A stretch of DNA of 64,000 nt from Atherinomorus stipes. Taxonomy: Eukaryota > Chordata > Actinopteri > Atheriniformes > Atherinidae. Shown one piece after another: positions 25,301 through 39,800 of the stretch (positions are counted from its first letter, which is position 1; the number at the start of each line of letters is the position of its first letter). The notes beneath the pieces were generated by a model that did no database searches, was not told the origin of the DNA, and saw only the letters and a list, made by a program, of their open reading frames with translations. The stretch lies in the NCBI GenBank assembly GCA_023101725.1, contig JALJCO010001057.1, forward strand, positions 248,001-312,000, read 5' to 3'. Both the position numbers and the translations under genes were made by a program.

Positions 25301-28300
25301 TTTTGATACACGTTGCACCTTTAAGTTTTCTCCCAGTTTTTCCAGCTTTCATCTGATTACTGCTACTGAAAAGCTGCATTTACTCTGGATTACATTCTTA
25401 TATGTGTGAATACCAATTCTGGTGAGTAAACATCAGTAAACACAACAATAAAGAGATTCAGGAAAACAAGGCTGGCAACTTACTGTAATAATGATGCAAC
25501 AACATCAGATGGTGAATGGACTGTACTTATATAGTGCTTTTTCCAGTCGTACTAAAAAGCGCTTTACCTTTTACCGCCCGACAATGGCGGCTGTCGCTCA
25601 TTGTGAATGAACGAAATGTATTTTTACATTTTCCCTCTTTTTTCCATGTATTTCATCTAAGTGCGAGTCAGACAGATGGTATATAAATTGTTAAGGTTTT
25701 CAACATTTTTAATGTTTTAAATTAACAACAGTTCATTTTGGTCAAATAAAAGCACAACACTTGTTGGAAACATGAATCTAAAGCTGCTGAACATTTAGCA
25801 TCAGTTTTGTCTGTCTGCTGACTGCTGAACAGGCAGCATGCACTGGATTTTTAAAACTTTCTCCTCAAATCACTTGTTTACTGCTGTTAGGGTGAAAAAA
25901 AGAAAAAAAAAATCAATGACAGTGAAGTCACTGAACCAAAGCCTGAAGCTGTGAGCTGTGAAACCAGAGAAAAACACAAAGGACACTAAAATACTCAGAC
26001 ACTTTGGTAGATCTGAGGTGACTTTGGGTATTTGTTGATGTAATTTGTGGTTTTGTTGCTTTATATTCGCTGCTATAAAACATTATAATCCCAGCTGTAA
26101 AGAAATTTCCTTTTATGTGTTAGGTTAATCCCTAAAAGCAATTTTAAATGCAAAATCCAGAAATGAAATTAGTAAAATGTATTGAGAACTTTTAAGCTAG
26201 TTTGCATCCTTGTTTCAAAGTTACCCTGACTCATGCAAACAAGCAAAATAAAAAAATGTAATTACATCAAATAAATGTACTGAAAGAAGGGATATTGTTT
26301 CTTTTTATTCATCATTTAAATTTGTTGATGTTAGTTTAGTCCTCCCCTTTTCCTTTTGTGTAAGCCACAAAAAGCTTAATCCCAGTGGATTCCATCTCTT
26401 TTCCTCTCACAGTCAAAGCTTGAACCATCTCTGCTGGGTAAACAGCAGCAGTTCCCTCATTGAACGTGACAGACCAAGGTCAAGCACAAATAAAAACCGG
26501 ACTGCAGCTGAACTCAGATTGGACCTCAGATTGAGGTTTGGAAAAGCTGATAGAAATACGGAGGTGAAACTGTGAAAAACAATTTGTTAAAATCATTTAC
26601 GGGTTTAATCCAATGTCAGTTTCATGGGTATGTGCAACGTCTGCAGCCTCCGAACCAAACAGGAGGGAGCAGGTGGCTGCTGCTTTGTAGGAACTCTGCA
26701 TATACAAACCATCAAAAGAGAAGAAACATTAATACTGATTTATCATCCGTGTAAATGTATGCTTCAGTGTCCACCCACATTAACTCTGTGGAAATGTTCA
26801 CAGCGGAGGACAGAAGATGTACAGAGTGGATGTAAGATGCACTTCATGACCACCCACACAGAAACTAATGACTACAGCCCAAACACACACTTCATGACCT
26901 TTCTGTTCGGTCAGTCCATTACAGTCGCACTAATGTAACACCAGATTTCGTGATATCAACACAGTCCTGCTGAGTTCACACACAGTTTAGTGCTGCAGCT
27001 GTTACACAGTCTTTGATTCTGGATGCAAATCCAGTAGGGATGGGCGATATTTTATCGTGTGCGATATATCGTCAAAGAAATTCCCCACAATAACAATTTG
27101 AACTTATTGTTTTTATCGTGAGATGACAATTTATCAGGTTGTTTGCAGCTGCACTACTTTGGTTTTTATAAAAGGCCAATTTAGTTTTGCTGTTTGCATC
27201 GTTTGAATAAATGTGGAATTTGGTCTCTCATATTTTTTAGACTTGTTTAATTGGTGTCACTAGTTTTGCAATACAGGTGCACTACTTGAACTTAATTGAT
27301 ATAGTTTAGTGGCTTCTAGTACTTTGTAGGGCTTTCAGGACCGAATTTAGTGACAAATTTATAATACAAAATATATTGCTGATAGTTTTTATCGTCACTT
27401 ATCGTTACCGTGATAAATACAAGAAATTATCGTGATACATCTTTTAGTCCATATCGCCCATCCCTAAAATCCAGTTAACTGGTAGATTTGGCCAGCTCCC
27501 AGTTCCTTCCTCTCCAGGTGCTTTCAGCTGCTCAATCACCATTTATTCCCGTCTCAGATGGAAGCTTATTTTCTCCAATAAAACTGATGTCTGTGTTGCA
27601 CGATCGTCGTGTCCTGTTTTATGTTTGCTTTTTATTTATTCATGCAGAAAAAGGGTAAGACGACATTTTGTCTCATCGTGTTTCTGTCCTCGAGTGAAGC
27701 CTGGATGTTGGGCATTATTATTCAAAGGGACATGGTGCACAGAGATGAGAAGAGCTTCATGTCAAACCACCAACTCCACCAACCAAATCATAGGTGATTT
27801 TAGCCCATTTTGGGGGTGCTGAAGCACTCCTAAATTATGTCCCAACGCCCCTAAAATTTCATAGATTTTTTTTAATATATGCAGTTGTGCTTGAAAGTTT
27901 ACATACCCTTCCACTAAAGACAGAAAAAAAAATCATCTGCCAGTGAAATGAGCTGAAAGTAATAATAATAAAAAAAATTATGAACATCTTGACATTGATT
28001 TTGAATTGTGGTTCAACAGTAATATTAAAAACAACAAATAAAATAATCAAACAAGCAATATGGGGCTCCTAAGCTAAAATTTTACTGAGTAACACTTTGA
28101 GGCAAACACTGCAATCAGGTGTTTTCTCTAACATCCAATCAGACGTCTGCACCTGTTGACAAGTATTTTGTTCCATCGTTCATGAGCAGGGTGCTCTAAT
28201 TTGTCTGTTAGATTTTTTCAAAATGATTTTTTAACAAAAAATTCAAACTCAGTATTTTATTTTGCTAAATTATAATTTAGTAAATTTTCATTTATTATTA

Positions 28301-28447
28301 CGTTTTTTCAGCCTCATGTTAAGTGAATCACTATTGCAAATTTTGTGAATTTTGCCTTTTCTTTAATGGGAGGGGGTGTAAACTTTCAAGCACAACTGTA
28401 TATGTAGGTATGTGTTACGTATATATATATATATATATATATATACA

Positions 28448-28479
<32 letters not shown>

Positions 28480-31400
28480 GTATACACATATTAACATGTA
28501 CATATTAACTTTATGTGCTTTATGTGAAAGAAAACACCATACTCTACTTTGTTGAAATGTAACAAAAAAACAGCAACCCCCACCCCTCAGAAATTGTTTG
28601 ATCCCACCCAATTTGCATAGCCTAACTTTGTTTTTATCATAAATATTCCAAATGTAAGTTTGGAAAACTGTCAGAATCTCCATAAATAAGGAGGATTAAT
28701 GGGGTTGTGATGGATCTGGTTCACCACTTAGACACATCACCTGCATGCCCAAAATAAGCTTCTCTCATCCAGATAACGCTGAATTGGGATTTTTAAACAG
28801 CAGCAGTAATAACTTTGTTTCTGGACGCTGGATGATAAAAACCTAAATCTGAGGCTTGAATATGAGCAGAAACTTTGTAAATAAGGAGGAAAAAGTGGGT
28901 TTTGGTGGATCTGGTTCACCATTGGAACAAGGCATCAATATGCTGGAAATCAGCTTCTATCACAGCTTCTCTCTTGATAATTAGTCACAGACTTATCAAA
29001 GTAGGGTTTTGCTGATCTTTCACAAATGTGGGAATGAAACTGTGTTAAACTGTACAAAACTATGAAATTTATCTCGCCTGGCCAGGCAGCTCTCTGGGGT
29101 GCCTCTGTTCGCCTCTGTCTACGATATAAGGCTTTCCACGTTGTTCATTCTCCTCCCTGTTTTACAGAGATTTCAAGTAGTGATATAAAGCCACACTTGA
29201 GTCTAAATAAAACATATTCTTTGAGTCTTTTTTTTTTCAGTTTTAATTGATAACATAATTATCTGATTCATTACTTAGATTTACAAACCTGAAGTCTGTC
29301 CACGTGAACTTTGACACCACCGATGTTGCCTTTCTTGAAGGAAGCCAGCATGTCCAAGACCGGGTTGAAGCGGCTCCCTCTGGAGAGACAAGATTTTAAT
29401 CTTTCAGCCACTTTTTTCCCTTTTATGACATGGTTTTATATTCCAAACACGCCATCTGAAATAATATGCAGCTATAGCTTTGGCATAAATCTCTATGTGA
29501 TTGCTCTGCTCCGTCTGCTGTCACCTACTGTACAAGTCATCATCCTGATCAATAAACTAATGACTATTAAGTTGCATGGGAGCTTATTGACTCATTCCAG
29601 ATGCTGCAGTGAACCTGTTAAAGTGTTTATAGCACAGTTAACACATGGCTCCCGGGATAATGGTCAATACAGCTGTAATCAGCCCACCCGCCAGGCTGTA
29701 GTGATACAAATGAGAAACATTATCACCCAATCAGTGAGCAAATACAGTAGCACCTTTCTGCTATTAAGATGAATGTTACACACAGGAGGCAGTAAGAGAA
29801 CAAAAAACAAAAAAAATAAATGGTCTGTTAAGGAATTTGTTGTCAACTTGAACCAAAATAAGCATAAATATAAAGATAATCAGCATAACAGCATAAAAGA
29901 GACATTGTGTAGTGTATTATTACTTGATGTTATCCTCACGGATCAGCACCAGGAAGAGGGGTCGTCCCTGCATCTTCCAGCACTGCTTGATGAACTGCAA
30001 GGCATTCTGCACACACCCACACACACATATATACACATTTCAGATTGGCATGCACGTACTGCTGCCTCAAAGATTTCCATTTCCACATTTCCTGGAATCT
30101 GTGGCATTTTCAAGTGCAGCCTCCAAAACTGTCAAGCTGAGTTTAAGTTGTGGAGTTACAGCACAGAGTTACAAACAAACATTTGTGAAGTGGAAGTCGG
30201 CGCACAGGCTCAGGAGCACTTGTGAAAACTATTGGTTGCACAGTTTGTCACTGCACCTGCAAATGCAAGTTAAAACTATCATACGGAGAGAGAAGTAAGA
30301 TGCTCAAGTGCATTCTTTGCAGGGCGCGAGTCCGTAAAGCACTACTGCAGACTGGAAACTAGTTGGGATGATGGATGAGTATGTGAAATTGTGGCCATTC
30401 TTTGCAGAGGACACCAACACCCCCATGTTAAACTGTAATTTAGCATTTTCTGTGTCTGCTATTCATCCACATAATAATCAAACTTGCAGCAGCAGAGGTT
30501 TTACACAGTGATCGATACAAAAAAACCCATCGGCAGGAATATCAGGCACTGGCTTAGCCATTATACGTATGTAGGGATGTTCGATATTGGCTTTTTTATC
30601 GATATCCAACATTGTCTAACGGTGCGCACACACCAAACGCGATTTGGGCGTCAGGTTTACATTCAAAGAAAATGGCCGACGCGCATCTAGGAGAAAAACC
30701 TGCGGCGCGTTACGTGCGTCGGGCACGGTGTGTCTAGAGGCGTTTCGCACGTCGAGTTTTGAGATTTTGAGCGTTTGACACGCGTTACGCGCATCAAGGA
30801 CGGCAGACGCCGGAGTTGGAACATCTGAACTTTCAGAGCGACATTGAGTCGCTCTGATTGGTGTCAACCAATCAGAGCGACTCAATGTCATGACACAGAC
30901 ACACATTTTTTGACAGGACGGGAAACACCAAGAAGAAGCAGGGGAATCTCCTCTCTCTCTGAAGACAGAGCAAGATAAACTGTGATCTGCATCTGGTCCC
31001 GGTTTCTGAAAGTTGGTTTGATGTCCTGCTGTGCTGACAGGATGTAATGGGCTTATAATGCTGCCCCGCATCGGGACAGCGGGTTGTTAAACTGGGCCGG
31101 ATCAGACAGCTGAAGGCGCCCCTCGCCAGCGTGCAGCACTGTACACCGTGCACTGTAGCCACATGACTCTAAAAGGAATGCTGGGAAATGAAGTTCTTCT
31201 TCCACAATAACAGGGACATTTCTACATGCTGGGCCGCTGCTAATGAAACAAGATCTCATGAGATTTCGTTTTTAAAAACATCAGTCTAAAAAAACCAATA
31301 CTGATATTTTCTGATATCACATTTTAATGCCAATATCAGCCAATAATATCAGTAGGCCAATAATAGCAGACATCCTTAATTATATGCATTAGAAAGCAAT

Positions 31401-34400
31401 CCCCCCCCCCCCCCCCCCCCCCCTTTCAAAACATCACGGCTGCACATTTTGTAAATTTTGATTTATTATTAGTTTCTTGGTTTTCTGTTTTTTTAATTAT
31501 TGTTGTGAACTAGCCTTTTCTTTAATTGGAGGGTATGAATAATTTTGAAGACGACTTTATATGCAGCAGAGCCAGACAGGGCTAACCTTTGCTAAAAATG
31601 CTGTGTTTAGCGGAAGAAATTCGAATCAACAGTCTGTTAAACAAACCACACACAGAGAAGAATTATTATTATCATTGTTTTTAAAATATCCAAAAAGGTT
31701 TCCAAGCCACAGATGTCGCACCCCCACCCCGTTGGTTTTGCATGACATGGTTTCCTGTTTACCAGTGTAAGGAAAATTAGGGGACTTGGAGAACAGATGG
31801 TGCCAAACTGGGCCAGAATGGCCACTTTGGAGAACTCACCTTTATCACAGTTGGCATTTACAGATATGATGTTCACATTTTGTACTATAATTTAATAAAG
31901 GCTCAGAGCCACAGCTGTATCACTGATAAGGAATATACGTGTGCATATCCAGTTTTTTCTAAATGGTGGTTAACTGTTTTTGCAAATGAACCCTTCATTT
32001 ATACATCTTTACAAATCTCACAAGTGTTCTCCAAAAGTATTGAAATAGATAAACAGATAAATTGTGGTTGCAGAGATGTACTCATCTGCAAGCAATTTTC
32101 AAGCAAAGGTCCAAAAAATAGGCCTGGGGCTCAAAGGGTTAAGAAAACATTAGTCTTCAGTGTAAATTTGCATTATTCTAATGAACATACACATGTAAAT
32201 ATGCAAGATTGTAGCCAATGGCTGATTTCCATCTTTAGTCCCTTTGGCGGGTTGGGTTTTTAGATTCACACTTTTAAATCTGTCACCCAAAGCCCTAAAT
32301 AAAGAAATGCTATGGATGTAATCACCATCTCTTTTTGACACATTTGTTTTCATAATTTGATCAATTCATGTGTATTAATCTTTTTTTTTTTTTTTTTTGG
32401 ATATATGTTTGTGTCCTGTCTGTACAGTATGTGGCCCCAACCCTTATGTTTACCTGTACAGAGTCTGGCTACCTGTCAGTGACGAGGTTTTAACAACTCT
32501 TGTGTTTTGGGTGAAAATAGAATATAATGGTGCATTTGAAATGCTGTTTTTTAAATAAAACCCTTTTTAAGGAATGTAAAGCTCCACACACTGAGTGCAT
32601 ATAAGCTTTACAACTTCTTCAAACCCATCAAATATGACTCTGACTTACCTTAATATCATCGATCAGCAGCATAACATCTTGGGACAAGTAAAAGTCACTG
32701 AGATCAAACACTATTGGGTAACACACCACCGTCTTGCCCAGGATACGATAAATCTAAAGGGACACACACACACACTGATAAATATACAAACACACCCACA
32801 GTATTGCGTTGGAAGACGGACGGCTCACAAGCAGCCACATATACATTATTCTAGGCAGCATATAAAACAAGCCATCAATCCTAGAACACGAGTCACACAC
32901 ACTTCTGATAACCCACACACACACTGTATAGTTCATGCACACAACTTTTAGAAATCTCCCTTGTCACAGGGGCCCACGGGCCCACCCTGATGATGATAAT
33001 GTCCTCTGGCAGTCTGCCATCTTCTCCATAAATGTTCCATTATAATATTGTCTTAGCAATGCGTTGGGAGTCATGATTCATTTGTTTGGTAATGCTTTGT
33101 TTGGGAGAGCTGCTACCGCTCAAACCAATTGGTTGTGCTATGACCTTCATTTGGGAGAAAGAGTGAACTAAGCATGAAACAAACAGCACACACACACACA
33201 TACACAACTGTCAAAATGTCAAAAATAAACTGAATCTGTTCAGCATTCAATGATGCAAACTGTGAGTATGAGGAGGAGGAAGCTCCTGGAAATGACTGTT
33301 TTCTGTCCATGTTGTGTTCCAGAGATGTTGTCCAACCTTTACTGCTCTGGGCAATGTATGCACATCAGTATGAGGGGGCTGTGTTGGTGGCGTGTGCAGC
33401 AGAACACATGCAGGTATGTATTTGTATCTCCTGCTACGTGTGTGTGGGCGGATGTGTATGAACTTCAATACCTTGCAGGTCCCGATGCAGCCCACTGGCC
33501 GATCTGGACGCCCACTCAACCCCAGCTTCTTATTGATGGCTAGGAAACGGTATGCCTGCAGAAACACACACACGCATGAAAAAATACCTGATGAATAAAC
33601 ACACAAAATCTTCCTGCTCAACTTTTTCATTTCAAAGTCTGCATCTTAATCCTTAGAAGTTGTTGCGATTCCATTGGGGATGATTTGAGATTAAAATGTC
33701 ATATCTGATTTTAAATGTCATTCTGATTTGACATCATGATGAAAGCAAGACTTCTAACTCCATCTATCCTACTTGGGCACTTTTGTGCCGTTTCAACTCA
33801 TATGCTGTAATATCACTAAAATGGCAGGAGTAAACTACAAAAACTCAAATCTTACCAAGTATACTTTTCTCATTACTTGTCAAAATATCTCATCATACTC
33901 AAAATAAAACATAACCACCTAAAGAGAAACATTTCAGAGAGATAAAGGAACATGTTTAAGACAAAAAATATTGGCCACTCTTAAAATAGGAAATATATAT
34001 ATACAGTATATATATATATGTATACTGTATATATAGCTGTGTGAAAAAGTGTTTGATCTCTTCCTGATTTCTTACTTTTTTGCATGTTTGTCAAACTTAA
34101 ATGTTTCAGATCATCAAACAAATTTTAATGTGAGTCAAAGATAACACAAATAAACAGAAAATGCAGTTTTTAAATGAAGATTTTCATTAGTAAGGGGGAA
34201 AAATCCAAACCTCTGTGGCCTTGTGTGAAAAAGTGATTGCCCCCTCTTTTAAAACATAAATTAACTGTGGTTTATCACATCTTTGGAAAGCTGAGTTCAA
34301 TTTCTCTAGCCACACCAAGGCCGGATTGCTGCCACACCTGTTCTCAATCAAGAAATCACTTAAATATGACCTGCCTGATGAATTTAAGTAGACCAAAAAG

Positions 34401-36804
34401 ATTCTCAAAAGCTAGACATCATGCTGCGATCCAAAGAAATTCAGGGAAAAATGAGAAGCAAAATAATTGAGATCTATCCAAGGTTATTATAGTTTTGGAT
34501 TTTTAATTAGTTTCAGTTTTTATTTCGTTTTTACTTTTTGTTTTTCAATTCAGTTAGTTTTAGTTAGTTTTTTGAGCAGATTGGCTAGTTTTTATTAGTT
34601 TCTATTTTTGGAAAATGTTTAGTTTTAGTTTAGTTTTTATTAGTTTCAGTGTTAGTTTTAGTTTTGGGGGTTTTCTTTTCAGTAAATTTTAGGTGTTTGT
34701 CTGGTGTGACATTCAAAATCATCAGAAAGTCACTTGGAGTAAAACCAGTAGAGCAAAGTAAAAAGGTTAAATAGAAATAGATTTCAAATCAACCCAAAAG
34801 GCTGATGTATTATATTAATTTACAAAGACTAAAACTAAGGATGTTTCTGCAATAATTTTAGTTAGTTTTAGTTAGTTTTGTTAAGACATGATACAGTTTC
34901 AGTTAGTTATCGTTTTGTTAAAAACTGTCGTTTTTATTTTATTTCAGTTAACTGAAATGTTTTTTCAATTTTAGTTTTCGTTTTTTAGTTAGTTTTAGTT
35001 AACTATAATAACCTTGGATCTATCGGTCTGGAAAAGGTTCCAAAGGTATTTCTAAAGCTTTGTTGGGACTCAAGTGAACCACAGTGAGAGCCATTATCCA
35101 CAAATGGTGAAACCATGGAACAGTGGTGAACCTTCCAAGGAGTGGCCGGCCGACCAAAATTACCCCAAGAGCACAGTGACGACTCATCCAAGAGGTCGCA
35201 AAAGACCCCAGAAAAACATTCAAGAACTGCAGGCCTCACTTGCCTCAATTAAGGTCAGTGTTCATGACTCCACCATCAGAAAGAGACTGAGCAACAATGG
35301 CCTGCATGGCAGAGTTCCAAGACCAAAACCACTGCTGAGCAAATAGAACATAAAGGCTCGTCTCAGTTTTGCCAGAAAGCATCTTGATGATCCCCAAAAC
35401 TTCTGGTAAAATACTCTGTGGACTGACGAGACAAAAGTTGAACTTTTGCAAGGTGTAGGTCCCATTACATCTGGCATAAAAGTAAGACAGCATTTCAGAA
35501 AAGGTACATCATGCCAACAGTAAAATATGGTGGTTTTAGTGTGATGGTCTGGGGCTGTTTTGCTGCTTCAGGACCTTAAAGTTGTACTTCCATGGTCATT
35601 TCATTAATATTTCTGTGTTCTCCATTATTATTGAATGCATTCTGCATCGTTTCTGTTTAAAAAAAAACCCTCTGGTATCTTTGTATCCAGCTGTATTTGT
35701 ATACTAGAAGAGAGGCTTGTGGTCTAACGGCAGGCTTTTCCGGGTCCTTCTCATGAATTTCCGTCTGATTGGCTGCCTCCCATCAGTGTATGAACGAAGC
35801 TCCGCCCTCCGCTCTTATTTCGTTACAGACAGGAAATAGAGCCGACAAACAAGTTTGTTCCGCCATGCTAACAAACAGTTAGCTAATTAGCTTCTCAACT
35901 CCGAAGCTACAGTCGTGTTGTCTTCAGTTCTCGTGTGTAGTGGAGGGTTACCTGCCTTCCAATGGACAGATAGAAACCCCACGTGGGAAACGCTTTTTGC
36001 AATGTGACGTAAAAGTGCGAGGCTGTTCCCGATTCGCTCTTTTCTTCGTATTGTTTCTCTGATGAGAAAGCACAGCCGACTGGGGGGAACGTAATGCTAG
36101 CAAGTCAGCATGTGTAAGTAAACAAGGGGAAACCCTCCGTATTTCAGAAGGAGCAAGTTAAACGGGTTTTCAGTGGAAGGAGGCCTTTAAAGACTTGCTG
36201 TGGAACCATGAATTCTGCTGTCTACCAAGAAATCCTGAAGGAGAATGTCTGGCCATCTGACCCCAAGCTGAAGCGCACTTGGGTTCTGCAGCAGGACAAT
36301 GATCCAAAACACACCAGCAAGTCCACCTCTGAATGACTTAAGAACAACAAAATGAAGACTTTGGAGTGGCCTAGTCAATGTCCCGACCTGAATCCCATTG
36401 AGATGCTGTGGCATGACCTTAAAAAGGTGGTTCATGCTGGAAAACCCCCAAATGTGGCTGAATTACAACAATTTTGCAAAGATGAGTGGGCCAAAATTCC
36501 TCCACAGCGCTGTAGAAGACTCATTGCCAGTTATCGCAAATGCTTTATTACAGTTGTTGCTGCTAAAGGTGGCTTAGCCACTTATTAGTTTTAGGGGGCA
36601 ATCACTTTTTCATGCAGGACCATTTAAGTTTGGATTTTTTCCCCCCTTACTAATAAAAATCTTCATTTAAAAACTGCATTTCTGTTTATTCGTGTTATCT
36701 TTGTCTCACATTTAAATTTGTTTGATGATCTGAAACTTTTAAGTGTGACTAACATGCAAAAACGTAAGAAATCAGGAAGGGGTAAACACTTTTTCACACA
36801 GCTG

Positions 36805-36856
<52 letters not shown>

Positions 36857-39800
36857 CATACATACACATACAGTGGGTATGCAAAGTATTCATATCCTTT
36901 AAACTTTTCACTCTTTGTTTCATTGCAGCCACTTGCTAAAATCAAAAAAGTTAATTTTATTTCTCATTAACGTACAATCAGCAGCCCATCTTGACAGAAA
37001 AAAACAGAAATGTGGAATTTTTTTCAAATTTATTAAAAAAGAAAAACTAAAATACCTAATGGTCATAAATATTCAGACCGTTTGCAGTGGCACTCATATT
37101 TAACTCATATGCTGTCCATTTCTTCTGATCCTCCTTGAGATGGTTCTACTCCTTCATTGGAGTCCAGCTGTGTTTAAGTTCCCCATTGTGTCCTGGTTGT
37201 TAGGTCAGTTTGGTTCTTAGTTGAGTTCTTTTGAAACAGTTACTATGAAGTTGCTTAAGTTACCCATAAAACTTAATCTTGGTTTTGTTAAGTTAAAGAA
37301 AATATATTCTTTGTTTAAATTGAGTTTTAAGATATCTACTGTTGGCGAGGTCCTCATGCGAAGGGGAAGGCAGATCTACAGCAGAAAGCCTTGTGTTTTA
37401 ACCTGACTTCTGAACAACCAGAAGCATCTGAACAGTAGATCTCAAAGCTCTGGAAGAAGTGAAGCAGTTAAAGGACAAGAATAGTAAAAATTGATGTGAT
37501 TTGATAAGGTTATGTGTGCCTGTTAGGAGCTGAGGTGCAATTTTCAGCAAGCTGCAGGCGAAGCAGCAAGGACTGACCTGAATAAAGACTATTAGAATGG
37601 TGAAGTCTCCATGAGATTAAAGAATGAGTCACTTTCTCAAAGTCAGAAATGAGAGGATTGGTTTGACCTGAGAGAAGATGGCTTAAATAAGTTGGCTCTG
37701 ACGGCAGCATTTCTAGTCAAGTTTATTGTTAATTCACCACAAATCAGTACTGAGAATGGAAATGGCTGTTCTCTAAGCCCATGGTTCTGCCAAGTAAATA
37801 TCACAATGTTGACAGAAAAAAACACAGACAGAAATACAGAGCAAATTAAGTCATGAAATAAGATCAAGTATGTACTGTAATAGAAGTGAGTAAATAAATA
37901 GGACAAGAACAAACACAAAAACAGGTAATAACTGACAGTAAGTGATGGCTATAGTGTTAAATGTGGTTATAGTTTATCTGTTTATCAAAGTAAACGTCCA
38001 AAAGTTTTTTTTCTTTTTCCTTTTTTTACACTTAATCTTTTCTTTTTACTTTTTTTTTCTTTTGATCATGTAAATAGGTCAGTGTTTCATAAAAAAATAG
38101 TTATGAGAATGTCTCTAATATTCAAGAAAAATGTTTGTTGTTTCATAAATGTAACTGATATTGAATCGATTTGATCAAAATCGTATGTGGCTGTTGCAAA
38201 CTGAATCAGTTCAGGAAATTGGTTATAATACCCATCTTATGTTTAGGTGTTGTGCTCGGAGGGAATATAAATTTGAAGATAATCTGTATGACAGTAAAGT
38301 CTGCTTACCTTTAAAGTGCTGGTGACACGATTATCATTTCATGTAATGCTACTATACAATATTACAGCAACACTAAATGAGTGGCTCAGTGGAATTGTAA
38401 GTCAAACAGACTTGTTTTCACAGAAATATCTTAAGTTTTCTGAGTTTGAAAGGAGCTCTGCAACAGCGACTAAGAAAAACACGCCGCCACATTGCGACGT
38501 CAGCGGGAGATCTCGGGCGGCTTTTTTCTTCTTTTTTTTTTCTTACTCGGTCAGCTAACAACAAGCAACATGGAAGCGGTGGACGGTAACGATGATGGTC
38601 CCTGCCTGGAATTGATTTGTTTGGTGGAATCATCAGACAGTTCAGAAGAGTTAGGTGATGTTGAGGAATATAGAGGCATCACACCGTATAGATTTGAGTC
38701 TTACCAAACGGACTTCATGCCGAGTGAGCAAGACTCAGAAAGCGGGAGTGCCGGAGAAGATGACATGGTCATTGCAGCAGCAGAGGGAAACACACGGCAG
38801 GGGAACACCGATTGCTATGTCTTTGTTATACATTACGATTAGCATTTTTTGTTGTTAGTGATTTGTTTATATAGTAATTTGTGAATAAATGTAACTATTT
38901 AAAAAACTGATTTTTAACCTCTCCACACCCACCTGGACACCAGCGCCCATTTAGCTGTGTTTTCAATTAACAACAGCAAGCCACTATATGGACAATACAT
39001 GGTTATAAAGCTTAGATAAATACATAAATAAATACATAAATAAAAAGAAGCAACTGCATCTCCGTACCTTTGAAGTGGATCCAGAAGCCATTTTATAAGT
39101 CCAATCTTCAATTGTTTACATTGTTCACAGTCCTTCTGTTCGCAAGTTCGTAAGGGTTCACCAATTTAAAGTAATCAAAAATATTTTTGATGAAAACGAT
39201 TCCGTAGTGTGAAAATAGCCGACACACAGAGAAAAAAAAAAACATTTTTCACCGTCCAAAAAGTCCGCTCGTCACAGCTACACGGTTTGTTTAGTAACAT
39301 CTTGCTACGACCCCTAACGTAGCTGTTGGGGTGTGCTTGTTTTCCTCACTCTCCTTCCTGCAAAACAAGTGTCCACATCCGTTTTAGTCTAAATTCAACC
39401 CTCAGACACTCCTTGTCTTAAAACAAGCGCTCTCAGTTTGGAATCCCATTCGACAGCACACAGCGCTGACAGCACAGCTAAAAGTCCCGTAGCTGGAAAC
39501 TTGAATAAACTTACGCCATTCTTATGAGTGTTTGGACAAAAACCTGCAACACAACGCGACGGCATATCTGTAACCTTTAGCCAGTAAAGCTAAAACAAAA
39601 GGAAGAACTGCTAGCAAAACCGCTAGCTCTCCAGTCAACAAGCCGGGTGGGCAGTCTTTCGCTGATGTCACATCCGGTTTTGTACCCCTGTGGTGAACAG
39701 CGCCACAGTCTGGTCAGAAAAGCAGCGATGTTTTCTAATAACTCATTTATGCAGCTGCGGTTGTTTATGTTACATAGATCATCATGAAGGACGTTTTGGT

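Larger units (their letters stand above)
34034..36806 (+). mobile_element. Tc1/mariner element, inactivated, with two nested insertions
   Basis: Long terminal repeats of about 200 bp (GCTGTGTGAAAAAGTG at the left; CACTTTTTCACACAGC at the right) end in TA within AT microsatellites. The transposase is split by insertions at 34479-35016 and about 35577-36185 and carries in-frame stops. Catalytic landmarks remain: WTDET near 35419-35433, DNDPKH near 36295-36312 and NPIEMLW near 36391-36411. It is a dead autonomous-type copy. Confidence 0.88.

Noticed and set aside
29311..30298. Three plus-strand ORFs of 128-153 codons
   Set aside because: They overlap the phkb exons at 29289-29379 and 29924-30006 in antisense, with no family resemblance.
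30616..31071. 151-codon minus-strand ORF with repeated LDARNA/PDARNA motifs
   Set aside because: It arises from the CpG-rich repeat insert (GCGTC periodicity). No start context or homologue was recognised.
31401..31423. Poly-C run as a possible functional i-motif or G-quadruplex
   Set aside because: An isolated homopolymer in repeat-rich intron DNA. Its length is uncertain and there is no gene context.
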